DNA of 64,000 nt from Rhodopseudomonas palustris (GTDB lineage Bacteria > Pseudomonadota > Alphaproteobacteria > Rhizobiales > Xanthobacteraceae), in contig NZ_CP058907.1 in the NCBI RefSeq assembly GCF_013415845.1, positions 4,402,001 through 4,466,000 of the forward strand, written 5' to 3'. The first letter of the stretch is position 1; every line of letters starts with the position of its first letter. The translations under genes and the position numbers were made by a program. This document shows, piece after piece, positions 8,845 to 18,898 of the stretch. Below the pieces are notes generated by a model that saw only the letters and a program-made list of their open reading frames with translations, did not search any database and was not told where the DNA came from.

Positions 8845-9861
8845 ATGGGAACAAGCCTGGTCGCGCTGCTCGCCTTTATGTCCGCAACATTCGGATGCGC
8901 CTTACTCACCTGGGCGCTGATGCCCCTATTGGCCCGCTACGCGCTGGCCCGCCCGAACGCGCGCTCGTCGCACAAGATTCCAACACCGCAGGGCGCCGGA
9001 ATTGCAGTCGTCGCAGCGACGCTGGTCGTCACCACATTCTCTGTCGGACCGACAACTCCCGCGTTCCTGGGATTAATCCCGCTGTTCGTTGCAGCAATCG
9101 TGATCGGAATTGTCGGCGCGGTCGACGACATCCGGCCGATCCCCGTGCTGCCACGGTTTGCGCTCCAGGCACTGTGCGTCGGAGCGGTCGTGCTCACATT
9201 ACCCTCCGACCAGCAGATCATCCCCGCCCTACCGCTGTGGCTCGAACGCGCGGCGCTGCTGATCGGCGGCTTGTGGTTCGTTAACCTTGTCAACTTCATG
9301 GACGGGCTCGACTGGATGACGGTCGCCGAAGGCGTGCCGGTGACGGCCGCCCTGGTGGTTCTCGGCTTGCTCGGTGCGCTGACGCAGTCCCCTATGCTAC
9401 TTGCGGCTGCGCTCGGCGGAGCGCTCCTTGGTTTCGGGCCTTTCAATCGGCCGGGAGCTGCGAAAGTCTTTCTTGGCGACGTCGGCAGCTTGCCGATCGG
9501 GCTTCTCCTCGGCTGGTGCCTGCTGCAGCTCGCCTTGCAGGGACACGTCGCGGCGGCACTGCTCTTGCCGCTGTACTACCTCGCCGACAGCACCCTTACG
9601 CTGCTGCGACGGGTGCTACGCCGCGAACCGTTCTGGCTAGCGCACCGGTCGCATTTCTACCAACGAGCCACAGACAACGGCTTTTCCGTCCGCGAGGTTG
9701 TTGGGCTTGTCTGCCTGGCAAACTTGGCATTGGCAGCGCTAGCGGGAATATCAATTGCACTGAATTCCGGCGCCGCTGATGGCATACTAATTGGTGTAGG
9801 CAGCGCAATGGTCGGGGCTCTGTTGATGAGGTTCGCACGCTGTAAGGGCGTGACGCTTTAG
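8845..9861 (+). CDS. WecA/MraY-family polyprenyl-phosphate sugar-1-phosphate transferase
   Basis: 338 residues, polytopic. Family signatures are the N-terminal RPNARSSHKIPTPQGAGI (the S-H-x3-T-P-x-G-G-like stretch), GAVDDIRPIPVLPRF (the Asp-Asp motif), and the NFMDGLDWM and VFLGDVGSLPIG motifs that bind nucleotide and metal. HRSHFYQRA is the cytoplasmic His-rich loop. It would transfer a HexNAc-1-phosphate (GlcNAc, FucNAc or similar) from UDP to undecaprenyl phosphate, starting O-antigen or another polysaccharide. It converges with the WbpM-like dehydratase gene, whose product could supply the donor sugar. Confidence 0.88.
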   Translation: MGTSLVALLAFMSATFGCALLTWALMPLLARYALARPNARSSHKIPTPQGAGIAVVAATLVVTTFSVGPTTPAFLGLIPLFVAAIVIGIVGAVDDIRPIPVLPRFALQALCVGAVVLTLPSDQQIIPALPLWLERAALLIGGLWFVNLVNFMDGLDWMTVAEGVPVTAALVVLGLLGALTQSPMLLAAALGGALLGFGPFNRPGAAKVFLGDVGSLPIGLLLGWCLLQLALQGHVAAALLLPLYYLADSTLTLLRRVLRREPFWLAHRSHFYQRATDNGFSVREVVGLVCLANLALAALAGISIALNSGAADGILIGVGSAMVGALLMRFARCKGVTL

Positions 9862-9873
9862 TTGCACGCCTCA

Positions 9874-11799
9874 CTACGACGCTATAGCGTTCGGTTCGAC
9901 CCGAAATTCAGGCACCGCCCCTTTCAAGATCGCGAGAACCTCGTCGTGGTGCCCTGCTTTGATCGCGCTTTCGAGTGCGGCGAGTCCTTCGCGCAGCGCT
10001 GGCAAAGGCAGTTCGTTTGGACACGCTGCCATAATGCCCGGAATGCCGATCTGCGTGGTGGGTTCATGTTCGGCGAACAGAATTTCGTGCAACCGTTCAC
10101 CCGGGCGGACGCCGGTGAAAACGATCTCGATGTCGTAACCGGGCTGCAGACCCGACAGCCGGATCATCCGTTCTGCCAGTTCGACGATCTTCACCGGCTG
10201 GCCCATGCTCAGCACGAACACAGACGCCTCGGCATGCTTTGACCTAAGAGCGTGGGTCGCAGCAGTGATGACAAGATCGCAGGCCTCGCGGATGGTCATG
10301 AAGTAGCGCACCATGTCCGGATGCGTCACTGTCACCGGTCCACCGGCTTCGATCTGCGCCTTGAACTTCGGCACAACCGAGCCGTTCGACGCCAGCACGT
10401 TGCCGAACCGCACCGAGATCAGCCGCATTGCCGGCTTGTCACCCAGAGAAGTGGTGAGTTCACGATCGAGCGCCTGGCAATACAGTTCGGCGAACCGCTT
10501 GGTGAGGCCGAGCATCGACACCGGCTCGATCGCCTTGTCGGTCGAAATCATCACCATCGCCTCGGCGCCGGACGCTCGCGCCGCATCGGCCACGTTGACC
10601 GAGCCGAAAATATTGGTCTTGACGCCCTCGCCCCAGTCGCGCTCAAGGATTGGCACATGCTTCAGAGCGGCGGCGTGGAACACAAGATCAGGTTTGAAGT
10701 CGTTAAACAGCTGAAATATACGTGCGCGATCGCGGATATCTGCGATCCGGCCCTCGATTTTTGTGCTGCTCGCTCGGGCAGCTAAGGCTTCGGTTGCAGC
10801 GTAAAGCGCGGGTTCCGAATGCTCGATTACCAGCAACCGGGCGGCACCAAAAGTGGCGACTCGGTCGCACATTTCGTGCCCTATCGACCCCCCGCCACCC
10901 GTAACCGCGATCGCTTTTCCGCGAAGCAATTCCTCCAGTCTGGAGTAGTCGATATTAACACTGGGCCTCAGCAAAAGATCCTCGACAGCAACCGGTGCCA
11001 AGCGCGGTGCGTCGCGGCTTTCTTCGAGCGAAGGCAACCGACTGACTGTGAGTCCCAGCTTGCGAGCCTTCATCAAAATCGCCTCGGGCTCAGCGTCTTT
11101 CTCAAACGCTGACGGCGTCATCACCACATGGCGGATCGGCCTATTCCGACCAGCAAAATCCTGCACGACATCCGCCAAATCGTCGAGCCCACCAAGCACG
11201 GGAATGCTGCGGATTGACTGCCCCCGATCAGATGACGCGGGGGACAAAATGCCGACCGCCCAAAGTCTGTTGACCGCTCCACTTTCAATACCTCGCAGAA
11301 ACACCTCTGCATCAGCAGCCCGGCCAACCAATAGCGTCGGCGCTGCATCCGTCCGGCGAGCCTTGTTTCGCGTGCGGGTGTAGCGGAAGTAGCGATAAGC
11401 GAGGCGGGAACCTGCGAGGAAGAACACCTCGAGAAACCAATACAAAACGATCGTGGTTTTCCCGAGGAAGAACGCACCGTAGATATTCGGCGCAAGAAAA
11501 ATGTAGTCAAGCACCAGAAGTGCAACTGTCAAAGTGGTCGCTGCTCTCAAAATGTTGAGCAGGTCAGGAATCGAGATGAAACGCCACTTGGTCGTGGTTA
11601 GCTGAAAAACATAGCAAACAAAGAAACTGAAGAAGACGAAGTAGGGCAGAACGTTCAGCAACAGCGGCAGACGATCGACCAGATTCTCGCCATCGAACCG
11701 AAGATAAAAACTGAGAAGGACTGCCGCTGCGGTAGCCAAGGCATCGTGGGCAGCGATCAGCCAATTCCGATACGAAAACGAAGAAATAGGTGCCAACAT
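9874..11799 (-). CDS. WbpM/CapD-type membrane nucleotide-sugar 4,6-dehydratase
   Basis: About 641 residues. The N-terminal third has four hydrophobic segments, followed by a first Rossmann-like domain and a C-terminal extended-SDR catalytic domain. The NAD motif reads VTGGGGSIGHEM instead of the usual GGTGSIG, a mild variant. The family active site STDKAIEPVSMLGLTKR is present, with Met in place of the SDR tyrosine, as in UDP-GlcNAc 4,6-dehydratases of the WbpM class. The product would be a UDP-4-keto-6-deoxy sugar for QuiNAc/FucNAc-type residues. The frame is open to 11922, but that overlaps hldE with Cys/Arg-rich sequence. The ATG at 11799 leaves 31 bp after hldE and precedes the first membrane helix. 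Confidence 0.9.
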   Translation of the reverse strand: MLAPISSFSYRNWLIAAHDALATAAAVLLSFYLRFDGENLVDRLPLLLNVLPYFVFFSFFVCYVFQLTTTKWRFISIPDLLNILRAATTLTVALLVLDYIFLAPNIYGAFFLGKTTIVLYWFLEVFFLAGSRLAYRYFRYTRTRNKARRTDAAPTLLVGRAADAEVFLRGIESGAVNRLWAVGILSPASSDRGQSIRSIPVLGGLDDLADVVQDFAGRNRPIRHVVMTPSAFEKDAEPEAILMKARKLGLTVSRLPSLEESRDAPRLAPVAVEDLLLRPSVNIDYSRLEELLRGKAIAVTGGGGSIGHEMCDRVATFGAARLLVIEHSEPALYAATEALAARASSTKIEGRIADIRDRARIFQLFNDFKPDLVFHAAALKHVPILERDWGEGVKTNIFGSVNVADAARASGAEAMVMISTDKAIEPVSMLGLTKRFAELYCQALDRELTTSLGDKPAMRLISVRFGNVLASNGSVVPKFKAQIEAGGPVTVTHPDMVRYFMTIREACDLVITAATHALRSKHAEASVFVLSMGQPVKIVELAERMIRLSGLQPGYDIEIVFTGVRPGERLHEILFAEHEPTTQIGIPGIMAACPNELPLPALREGLAALESAIKAGHHDEVLAILKGAVPEFRVEPNAIAS

Positions 11800-11830
11800 C
11801 GCCCGCCCTGCAATCAGATAGTGTGAATAG

Positions 11831-13300
11831 TTATTGCCCCTCGCGCGCCCGCGCCACCAGTGAGGTGGTACTGAAACCCGGCAGCACGTCGACCAGCAGC
11901 ACGTCGCCCCCCTTGGCCGCAACGATCTCGTGGCCGACCACCTGCTCGCGGGTGTAGTCGCCGCCTTTGACCAGGACGCTCGGCTCGATCCGCGTGATCA
12001 GCCGGAGCGGGGTATCTTCTTCAAAGATCGCCACCAGGTCGACCGCTTCGAGCGCGGCCAGGACCTCGGCGCGGGCGCGTTCGTGCTGCACCGGCCGGCT
12101 TTCGCCCTTCAGCCGGCGCACCGAGGCGTCGCTGTTCAGCCCGACGATCAGCCGATCACAAGCACCGCGCGCTGCGGTCAACACCTTGACGTGGCCCGGG
12201 TGCAGAATGTCGAAGCAGCCATTGGTGAAGCCGACCCGAAGACCTTCGCGGCGCCACTGCTTCAGCCGCTCGTCGAGCTCGGCATCGCTGCCGATGATCT
12301 TCTCTTCCGCCGCCAGCGAGGCATGCGGCAGGATTCGCCGGCGTAGTTCGGCCGGCGTCACCACCGCGGTGCCGTTCTTGCTCACCGCGACCGCCGCTGC
12401 CGCACTCGCCGCGCGCATCGCGGTGGCCCAGTTCGCCCCGGAAGCCAACACCACGGCCAGCACAGCCGCCACCGTATCGCCGGCTCCGGAGACGTCCCGC
12501 ACCTTTACCGGCAGCGCCGGCACATGGATCGGTTCGCCCCCGCGCGGCACCAGCGTCATGCCGTGCTCGCTCTTGGTCACCAGCATCGCCTCGCATTCGG
12601 CGAGCGCCATCGCATCCTGAGCCGCCGTGGCAATCTCGTCATCGGTTGCTGCTGCGCTTCGCGTCGCCGCGGTGAATTCCTTGCGGTTCGGCGTCAGCAG
12701 CGTGGCACCGCGATAGATCGCGAAGTTGGCGCTTTTCGGATCGACGATCACGCGCTTGCCGAGTTTTTTGGCGGCATCGATCGTGTCGCGAATAACCCGC
12801 GCCGTCAGCACGCCTTTGGCATAGTCGGACAGCAGCACGATGTCGGCACGGGCAAGCTGCGGCAGGATCGCATCGAGCAGGCGTTGCTCGACGTCCGTAG
12901 CGGCCGGCGCCGCCGTCTCCCAATCGGCCCGCAGCATGTGGGTCGAAAAGTGCTCGGAGACGAACCGCACCTTGCGGGTGGTCGGCCGCGACGCATCGCG
13001 CACCAACACCGGCTCGATCCGTGGCTCGCTGCCGAGTTCGGTTTCCAAAAGACGCCCGGTAGCGTCATCGCCGATCAGGCCGACGAAGATGCAGCGCGCA
13101 CCAATCGCCGCGATATTGCGGGCGACGTTACCGGCGCCGCCGATATTGGTTTCGCTGCGTTGAACCGCGATCACCGGAGCCGGAGCTTCCGGAGAAATCC
13201 GCGACACCTCGCCATAGACGAACTCGTCGAGCATCAGGTCGCCGACGCACAGGACGGTCTGACGAGCGATCGCTTGCAGCAGGGCGTCGAAGCTGAACAT
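11831..13300 (-). CDS. hldE: Bifunctional heptose-7-phosphate kinase / ADP-heptose synthase
   Basis: 489 residues with both domains of HldE (RfaE). The N-terminal PfkB-type kinase (about residues 1-320) has [22 protein letters not shown] and the anion-hole/catalytic [12 protein letters not shown]. The C-terminal nucleotidyltransferase has [18 protein letters not shown] with its HxGH motif. It phosphorylates D-glycero-beta-D-manno-heptose 7-phosphate at C1 and, after GmhB removes the 7-phosphate, attaches AMP. It lies 24 bp downstream of hldD on the same strand, so they form an operon. The fused form is common in proteobacteria. Confidence 0.96.
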   Translation of the reverse strand: MFSFDALLQAIARQTVLCVGDLMLDEFVYGEVSRISPEAPAPVIAVQRSETNIGGAGNVARNIAAIGARCIFVGLIGDDATGRLLETELGSEPRIEPVLVRDASRPTTRKVRFVSEHFSTHMLRADWETAAPAATDVEQRLLDAILPQLARADIVLLSDYAKGVLTARVIRDTIDAAKKLGKRVIVDPKSANFAIYRGATLLTPNRKEFTAATRSAAATDDEIATAAQDAMALAECEAMLVTKSEHGMTLVPRGGEPIHVPALPVKVRDVSGAGDTVAAVLAVVLASGANWATAMRAASAAAAVAVSKNGTAVVTPAELRRRILPHASLAAEEKIIGSDAELDERLKQWRREGLRVGFTNGCFDILHPGHVKVLTAARGACDRLIVGLNSDASVRRLKGESRPVQHERARAEVLAALEAVDLVAIFEEDTPLRLITRIEPSVLVKGGDYTREQVVGHEIVAAKGGDVLLVDVLPGFSTTSLVARAREGQ

Positions 13301-13324
13301 CCGAATCCAAACGGTTGCGTGCGA

Positions 13325-14305
13325 TCAGCGGAAACGATCGCTGCGGTCGAGGTAACCAGTGACGTAAGACGTGACCGCCTCTTCGAGCGGGGTGAATCCG
13401 CCATTGTAGCCAGCGGCACGCAGCCGGTCGCCCTCGCTCTGGGTGAAGTATTGATAGCTGCCGCGAATCTGTTCCGGCATGTCGATGTACTCCATCTGCG
13501 GCGGCGTGCCGAGCGCCGCATAGGCGGCCAGGATCAGGTCGCGGAAGCTCCGGGCATGGCTGGTGCCGACGTTGAAGATGCCGCTGACGCTAGGCGAAGC
13601 GAACAGCCACATCATCACCCGCACTACGTCGTCGACATAGATGAAGTCGCGGCGCTGGTCGCCGTCGGCAATACCGTCGCGGTGCGACTTGAACAGCTGG
13701 ACCACCCGGCCGGACTTGATGTCGTCGAACCGCCGCGCCAGCACGCTGGCCATGGTGTCCTTGTGGTATTCGTTCGGGCCGAACACATTGAAGAACTTCA
13801 GGCCGGCCCATTGCGGCGGCAGCTTGTGGCCCTTGGCGGCGCGCTCGGCGACCACCAGGTCGAACAGATGCTTGCTCCAGCCATATAGGTTCATCGGCCG
13901 CAGCTGTTTCAGCGCGGCCAGCGAGAAATCATCGTCGAACCCGTGTTCGCCGTCGCCATAGGTCGCCGCCGACGAGGCGTAGATCAGCGGCGTGCCGGTC
14001 TCGGTACACCAGTCCAGCAGCCGCAGCGACAGCCGGAAATTGTTCTCCATCACCATGTCGCCATCGGTGGCGGTGGTCGCGGAGATCGCCCCCATGTGAA
14101 AGACCGCATCGAGCTTGCGGCCTTTCAGCCAGTCGGCGAGTTCCGCCGGCGGCACGAAATCGGCCAGCTGCCGCTTGGCGAGGTTCTTCCACTTGCCGTC
14201 GTGGCCGAGAAAGTCGGACACAGCGACGTCGGCCCGACCGGCGTCGTTCAGCGCCGCGACCAGATTCGATCCGATGAACCCGGCGCCCCCGGTGACCAGC
14301 AGCAT
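13325..14305 (-). CDS. hldD: ADP-L-glycero-D-manno-heptose 6-epimerase
   Basis: About 326 residues. It is an extended SDR with the N-terminal NAD motif VTGGAGFIGSNLVAAL. The segments DFLGHDGKWKNL and FNVFGPNEYHKDTMASV, the active-site ASSAATYG, and the YGWSKHLFD Tyr-x3-Lys motif are all typical of HldD (RfaD). It converts ADP-D,D-heptose to the L,D form used by WaaC and WaaF. The ATG at 14305 follows a GGAG site with good spacing; the longer frame to 14368 adds non-homologous residues. It is divergent from waaF across about 180 bp, which must hold promoters for both directions. Confidence 0.95.
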   Translation of the reverse strand: MLLVTGGAGFIGSNLVAALNDAGRADVAVSDFLGHDGKWKNLAKRQLADFVPPAELADWLKGRKLDAVFHMGAISATTATDGDMVMENNFRLSLRLLDWCTETGTPLIYASSAATYGDGEHGFDDDFSLAALKQLRPMNLYGWSKHLFDLVVAERAAKGHKLPPQWAGLKFFNVFGPNEYHKDTMASVLARRFDDIKSGRVVQLFKSHRDGIADGDQRRDFIYVDDVVRVMMWLFASPSVSGIFNVGTSHARSFRDLILAAYAALGTPPQMEYIDMPEQIRGSYQYFTQSEGDRLRAAGYNGGFTPLEEAVTSYVTGYLDRSDRFR

Positions 14306-14488
14306 GACTTCTCCGCCTCGATTTGCGCGGCCACCTTTGCCCCACTCCGCCCGGGCAGGCAACTTCAACTCTGAATTGCTGTGAATGCGGAATGGGCTCG
14401 GCGCGAAATGCCGGCTGGACGCGGGCCGCCGCAGGCGCTAACCGGCTGGGCCGATCAGCCCCTGCTAGGCAGGGCAACAGAACAAGCG

Positions 14489-15565
14489 ATGAATTACGAA
14501 TCACTCAAAGCCAGCCTGGCGACCGCGCCGGACCGCAACGAGACCAGCCCGGTGCTGCTGGTCCCGTATATGTGGATCGGCGATTTCGTGCGCTGCCACA
14601 CCGTGGTGCGGGTCCTGAAGGACCGTTGGCCGAACCGGCCGGTCGACGTTCTCACCACCACGCTGTGCGCGCCGCTGGTCGACTACATGCCCGGCGTCCG
14701 CCAGGGCATCGTCTGGGACCTGCCGCGCAGCAAGATCTCGCTGTCTGAAGAGCGGGCGCTGGCGGCGAAGCTGCGGCAGCAGGGCTACGGCGCCTCGGTG
14801 GTGATGCCGCGCACCTTCAAATCCACCATCGCCCCTTGGCTTGCCGGTATCCCGAAACGCACCGGCTTCATCGGCGAGGTCCGGTTCGGCCTGCTCAATG
14901 ACTGGCGGCGCGGCGAGAAGGCGCTGCCGCGGATGATCGACCGCTGCGCCGCGCTGGCGCTGCCGCCCCTGCCCGAACTGCCGCTGGATTGGCCCGAACC
15001 GCAGCTTCAGGTGCCGGAAGCCGAAATCGCGGCCTGGCGGCAGGCGAACGGCCTGTACGGTCGGACCGTGGTGGCGCTCGCGCCCGGCGCCGTCGGGCCG
15101 GCGAAGCGCTGGAGCTATTACGTCGAGGCGGGCAAGGCGCTGGCCGAGCGCGGTTTTGAGGTCTGGGTGGTCGGCGGCCCGGGCGAAACCGTCAAGGCGC
15201 AGGAAATCGTCGCGGCCGGTGGCCCGAATGTCCGCGACCTCACCGGCACCAACCTGCGCAACGGCATCCTGGCGCTGGCGGCGGCGGACCTGGTGATCTC
15301 CAATGATTCCGGGCTGCTCCACGTCTCCGCGGCGATCGGCAGCCGGACCATCGGCATTTTCGGCCCGACCAGCCCCTGGCATTACGCTCCGCTCAACCCG
15401 ATCGAGACGGTGATCCAGGCGCCCGGGGATATCCCGTGCCGGCCCTGCCACAAGCCGATCTGCCGAATGGAGCACCACCGCTGCATGCGCGACATCGCGG
15501 TCGAGGACGTGACCACCGCGGCGCTGCAAGCGCTGCAGGCCGCCGGCATCGCACCGGCGGTCTGA
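14489..15565 (+). CDS. waaF: LPS ADP-heptosyltransferase II (glycosyltransferase family 9)
   Basis: About 358 residues. GT9 features are the N-terminal VPYMWIGDFVRCHTVVRVLKDR acceptor-domain start, the LAPGAVGPAKRW segment and the ADP-heptose-binding region LVISNDSGLLHVSAAIGSRTIGIFGPTSP. The C-terminal cysteine cluster (CRPCHKPICRMEHHRCM) matches WaaF-type proteins. It adds the second heptose to the LPS inner core. The frame is open from 14381, but MNYESLKASL at 14489 aligns with family starts and is chosen. It is 69 bp upstream of gmhA on the same strand and probably forms an operon with gmhA and gmhB. Confidence 0.92.
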   Translation: MNYESLKASLATAPDRNETSPVLLVPYMWIGDFVRCHTVVRVLKDRWPNRPVDVLTTTLCAPLVDYMPGVRQGIVWDLPRSKISLSEERALAAKLRQQGYGASVVMPRTFKSTIAPWLAGIPKRTGFIGEVRFGLLNDWRRGEKALPRMIDRCAALALPPLPELPLDWPEPQLQVPEAEIAAWRQANGLYGRTVVALAPGAVGPAKRWSYYVEAGKALAERGFEVWVVGGPGETVKAQEIVAAGGPNVRDLTGTNLRNGILALAAADLVISNDSGLLHVSAAIGSRTIGIFGPTSPWHYAPLNPIETVIQAPGDIPCRPCHKPICRMEHHRCMRDIAVEDVTTAALQALQAAGIAPAV

Positions 15566-15634
15566 GCCCTTGGGTTGCGCCGGCCTCCGCCCTGCGCTTT
15601 ACCAGGGCCTTGAGCTTCAGCCTTCAGGTGTGAC

Positions 15635-16222
15635 GTGAGCCAGGACAAGATCGCCGCCCATTTCCAGCTCTCGCTTGCCGCCATGACTGCGGCCGCCGGC
15701 GATGCGGCTCTGCTGGCGGCGTCGCGGGCGATCGCGGCGGCATCGATCAAGGCGCTGAAGCAGGGCCGCAAGATCCTGCTCGCCGGCAATGGCGGCAGCG
15801 CTGCCGACGCCCAGCACATCGCCGCCGAGATCATCGGCCGCTACAAGCGCGAGCGCGCTGCCTGGCCGGCGGTGGCGCTGACCACCGACACTTCGGCGCT
15901 CACCGCGATCGCCAATGACTACGGCTTCGAGCGCGTGTTCGCCCGGCAAGTCGAAGGTCTTGGCCAGCCCGGCGACGTCTTCATCGGCATCACCACCTCC
16001 GGGCGCTCGCCCAACATCCTCGCGGCGCTCGAGGTGGCGCGTCAACGCGGCCTCGTCACCGTCGGAATGACTGGCCCGAGCGGCGGATCGATGGGCGCGC
16101 GGTGCGATCATCTCCTGGTCGCGCCTGGACCCGAAACCGCATTGGTTCAGCAGATCCATCTGATGGCCGCGCATGCGATCTGCGACGAGATCGAGGTCGC
16201 GCTCGGAACGCCAGCGCCATGA
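15635..16222 (+). CDS. gmhA: Sedoheptulose-7-phosphate isomerase
   Basis: 195 residues starting at a GTG codon. It is a SIS-domain enzyme with [27 protein letters not shown] near residues 48-75. The [28 protein letters not shown] segment and the [12 protein letters not shown] phosphosugar-binding loop are typical of GmhA. It makes D-glycero-D-manno-heptose 7-phosphate from sedoheptulose 7-phosphate, the first step of ADP-heptose synthesis. Its stop codon overlaps the gmhB start in an ATGA arrangement, which implies translational coupling. Confidence 0.95.
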   Translation: MSQDKIAAHFQLSLAAMTAAAGDAALLAASRAIAAASIKALKQGRKILLAGNGGSAADAQHIAAEIIGRYKRERAAWPAVALTTDTSALTAIANDYGFERVFARQVEGLGQPGDVFIGITTSGRSPNILAALEVARQRGLVTVGMTGPSGGSMGARCDHLLVAPGPETALVQQIHLMAAHAICDEIEVALGTPAP

Positions 16223-16761
16223 CTGCGTCCGCGCCGTGCCGTCCCGCCGCCTTTCTCGATCGCGACGGCGTCATCAACTACAACGATCATTATGTCGGCA
16301 CGCGCGAACGCGTGCGATGGATGCCGGGCATCGCCGCGGCGATCCGGCAACTCAACACGGCCGGCTACTACGTCTTCATCATCACCAACCAATCCGGCGT
16401 CGCGCGCGGCATGTTCAGCGAGGACGACGTCCGAGCCTTGCATCGCTGGATGCTGGATGAGTTGAATACCCAAGGCGCGCGGATCGACGATGTGCGGTTC
16501 TGCCCGCATCATGTCGAAGGAACGCTCGACGCCTATCGGGTGGCCTGCGAGCATCGTAAACCGGGCCCGGGCATGATCCTCGATCTGGCCAAGACTTGGC
16601 CGGTGGACATGACGCGCAGCTTCGTGATCGGCGACAGCGCAAGCGACGTTGAAGCCGCGAAGGCTGCCGGCATTCCCGGTTTTCGCTTCGAAGGCGAAGA
16701 CATCGACGTCTTCGTCAAACAGGTTCTGATCGAGATGCAGCGCGCCGCTGCATCCAACTAA
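16219..16761 (+). CDS. gmhB: D-glycero-D-manno-heptose-1,7-bisphosphate 7-phosphatase
   Basis: About 180 residues. It is a HAD-superfamily phosphatase with the nucleophile motif [11 protein letters not shown] (D14 and D16), the second motif [13 protein letters not shown], and the late aspartates in [17 protein letters not shown]. The zinc-loop region [25 protein letters not shown] carries Cys and His residues as in GmhB. It supplies the 1-phosphate for the second HldE reaction. The start overlaps the gmhA stop, and the 3' end overlaps the convergent waaC stop by four bases (CTAA). Confidence 0.93.
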   Translation: MTASAPCRPAAFLDRDGVINYNDHYVGTRERVRWMPGIAAAIRQLNTAGYYVFIITNQSGVARGMFSEDDVRALHRWMLDELNTQGARIDDVRFCPHHVEGTLDAYRVACEHRKPGPGMILDLAKTWPVDMTRSFVIGDSASDVEAAKAAGIPGFRFEGEDIDVFVKQVLIEMQRAAASN

Positions 16762-17702
16762 CCGAGTAGCTGCTCCGCCGCCTCGATCGCCTGCCGCGCC
16801 GAGGGGCCACCGCTCTTGCCGCCGAGCACCCGCAGCGGGCCGCTGCCGACCGGGCCTGTCAGTCCTGGATCGGTCGCCACATAGATACCGACCAGCGGCA
16901 CCCGATACGCGGCGGCCAAATGCAGCAGGCCAGTATCAACCCCGATCACCACCATGGCGCCGGCGATCACGCCCGCGGTAAGATCGAGCGACTGACGCGG
17001 CAACACGCGACTTCCGGGAATCGCGCTCGACAGCCGTTCGGCGGTCTGCCGCTCGGTCTCGGTGCCCCACGGCAGCACCGGCTGCAGCCCGCGGCCCTGC
17101 AGCCAGCGGCCGGTTTCGATCCAATCCTCGGCGCGCCACTCTTTCGACACCCGCGAGGTGCCGTGCAGCAGCAACGCGTAAGGCGTATCGCCGCTCCGGG
17201 CCGGCTTGATCAGCCCGTAGTCGATCTCGTCCACCGGCTGATAGCCGAGCGACAGCCCGGTGAGGGTGCGATTGCGTGTGACCGCGTGCAGCGATCGGCT
17301 AACGCCGTGACGAACGGTGTAAAATCGCGACGCCAGCGGCTCACGGATGCTCTGCGCGTCGTAGCCATGGCGCTCGCCTTGCGCGAGCCGGGCGATGATC
17401 GCCGAGCGGATCAAGCCCTGGGTGTCGATCACCTTGTCGAATTCAGGCTCACGCAAGCGGGTGTTGAAATCGCCGATCTCGCGCCAGGTGGCGCGACTCG
17501 CCAGATGCGACCGCCAGCGCCGCGTCGCCACCTGGATCACCTCGGTCACGGATGGATGCAACCGCGCCAGCGGCGCGAACGCCTCCTCGACCACCCAGCT
17601 CATGCGCAAGCCCGGCAGCGCGCGCGCAGCGTCCGCGATCGCGGGCATTTGGTGCACCACGTCGCCGAGTGAAGACGTCTTGATGATGAGGATGTCCGAC
17701 AT
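16758..17702 (-). CDS. waaC: LPS heptosyltransferase I (glycosyltransferase family 9)
   Basis: 314 residues. The segments KTSSLGDVVHQMPAI, WVVEEAFAPLARLHP, IDTQGLIRSA and REPLASRFYTVRHGV are specific for WaaC and separate it from WaaF. The C-terminal donor site is VVIGVDTGLLHLAAAYRVPLVGIYVATDPGLTGP. It transfers the first L-glycero-D-manno-heptose onto Kdo. It is transcribed opposite to gmhAB and divergent from galE across about 180 bp. Confidence 0.94.
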   Translation of the reverse strand: MSDILIIKTSSLGDVVHQMPAIADAARALPGLRMSWVVEEAFAPLARLHPSVTEVIQVATRRWRSHLASRATWREIGDFNTRLREPEFDKVIDTQGLIRSAIIARLAQGERHGYDAQSIREPLASRFYTVRHGVSRSLHAVTRNRTLTGLSLGYQPVDEIDYGLIKPARSGDTPYALLLHGTSRVSKEWRAEDWIETGRWLQGRGLQPVLPWGTETERQTAERLSSAIPGSRVLPRQSLDLTAGVIAGAMVVIGVDTGLLHLAAAYRVPLVGIYVATDPGLTGPVGSGPLRVLGGKSGGPSARQAIEAAEQLLG

Positions 17703-17884
17703 TGACGCAAAAGGCCCGCAATTGCGCGGTCCTCGTTACAGGATTGACAACCATAGAGTCGAATCCCCGGCAAAAACGCTGGCAATTCGCCGCTGAGGCC
17801 GCCCCGCTATACCGCAATTCCATTGTTTGTCGACAGCCTGGCGCAAATGCGCGAGACGAACCAGCACCTTGGACGGAAACCACG

Positions 17885-18898
17885 ATGACCGTACTCGTCA
17901 CCGGCGGCGCCGGTTACATCGGAAGCCACACGGTTCTGGCGCTGGTCGAGGCCGGCGAAAGCGTGGTGGTGATCGACAATCTCTCCACCGGCTTTTCGCG
18001 GTTCATGCCTGAAGGCGTTCCACTGTTCATCGGCGATGCCGGCGACGAAAATCTGGTCGACGGCGTGATCGCATCGCATCGCGTCGATGCCATCATCCAT
18101 TTCGCCGGCTCGGTGATCGTCTCGGATTCGATGCGCGATCCGCTCGGCTATTATCGCAACAACACCTCGACCTCGCGGAGCCTACTCAGCGCAGCCACGC
18201 GGCGTGGCGTCAAGAACTTCATCTTCTCCTCGACCGCTGCGGTGTACGGCAATCCCGACCACATTCCGGTCGGAGAAGATGCGCCGACGCGGCCGCTATC
18301 GCCCTATGGCCGCTCCAAGCTGATGACCGAGATCATGCTGCATGACGCGGCGGAGGCCTACGGCGTCAACTACGTGGCGCTGCGCTACTTCAACGTCGCC
18401 GGCGCCGATCCGTTGGGCCGGGTTGGTCTCGCCACCGAGGGCGCCACGCACCTAATCAAGATCGCCGTGGAAGCCGCGACCGGGCAGCGCAGCCGGATCG
18501 ACGTCTACGGCACCGACTATCCGACGCCGGACGGCAGTTGCATTCGCGACTTCATTCACGTCACCGATCTTGCCGAAGCGCACGGCGCCGCGCTCGGTTA
18601 CTTGCGCGCGGGTGGCGGCCCGGTGACGCTGAACTGCGGCTACGGCCATGGCTATTCGGTGTTCGAAACCATCGACGCGGTGAAGCGCGTCGCGGGCCGC
18701 AACTTCGCCGTCGCCGCGGCACCGCGCCGGCCCGGCGACATCATGACGATGATCGCCGACACCAACCGAATCCGCCGCGAGCTGGATTGGACCCCGCGCT
18801 ACGACGATCTCGACACCATTGCGGCACACGCTTTGGCATGGGAGGAAAAGCTCCTGCGCCAGCGCCAAGCGGTTGAATTGCAAGCAATTCCGGCCTGA
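17885..18898 (+). CDS. galE: UDP-glucose 4-epimerase
   Basis: About 337 residues. Features are the NAD motif VTGGAGYIGSHTVLAL, IHFAGSVIVSDSM, the active-site FSSTAAVYG with SPYGRSKLMTE, and DYPTPDGSCIRDFIHVTDLA with its GalE-typical DGSCIRDYIHV-like signature. It interconverts UDP-glucose and UDP-galactose for surface polysaccharide. The frame is open from 17702, but the first 61 codons are unlike protein, so the ATG at 17885 is used. The C-terminus (LAWEEKLL) is normal. Confidence 0.94.
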   Translation: MTVLVTGGAGYIGSHTVLALVEAGESVVVIDNLSTGFSRFMPEGVPLFIGDAGDENLVDGVIASHRVDAIIHFAGSVIVSDSMRDPLGYYRNNTSTSRSLLSAATRRGVKNFIFSSTAAVYGNPDHIPVGEDAPTRPLSPYGRSKLMTEIMLHDAAEAYGVNYVALRYFNVAGADPLGRVGLATEGATHLIKIAVEAATGQRSRIDVYGTDYPTPDGSCIRDFIHVTDLAEAHGAALGYLRAGGGPVTLNCGYGHGYSVFETIDAVKRVAGRNFAVAAAPRRPGDIMTMIADTNRIRRELDWTPRYDDLDTIAAHALAWEEKLLRQRQAVELQAIPA

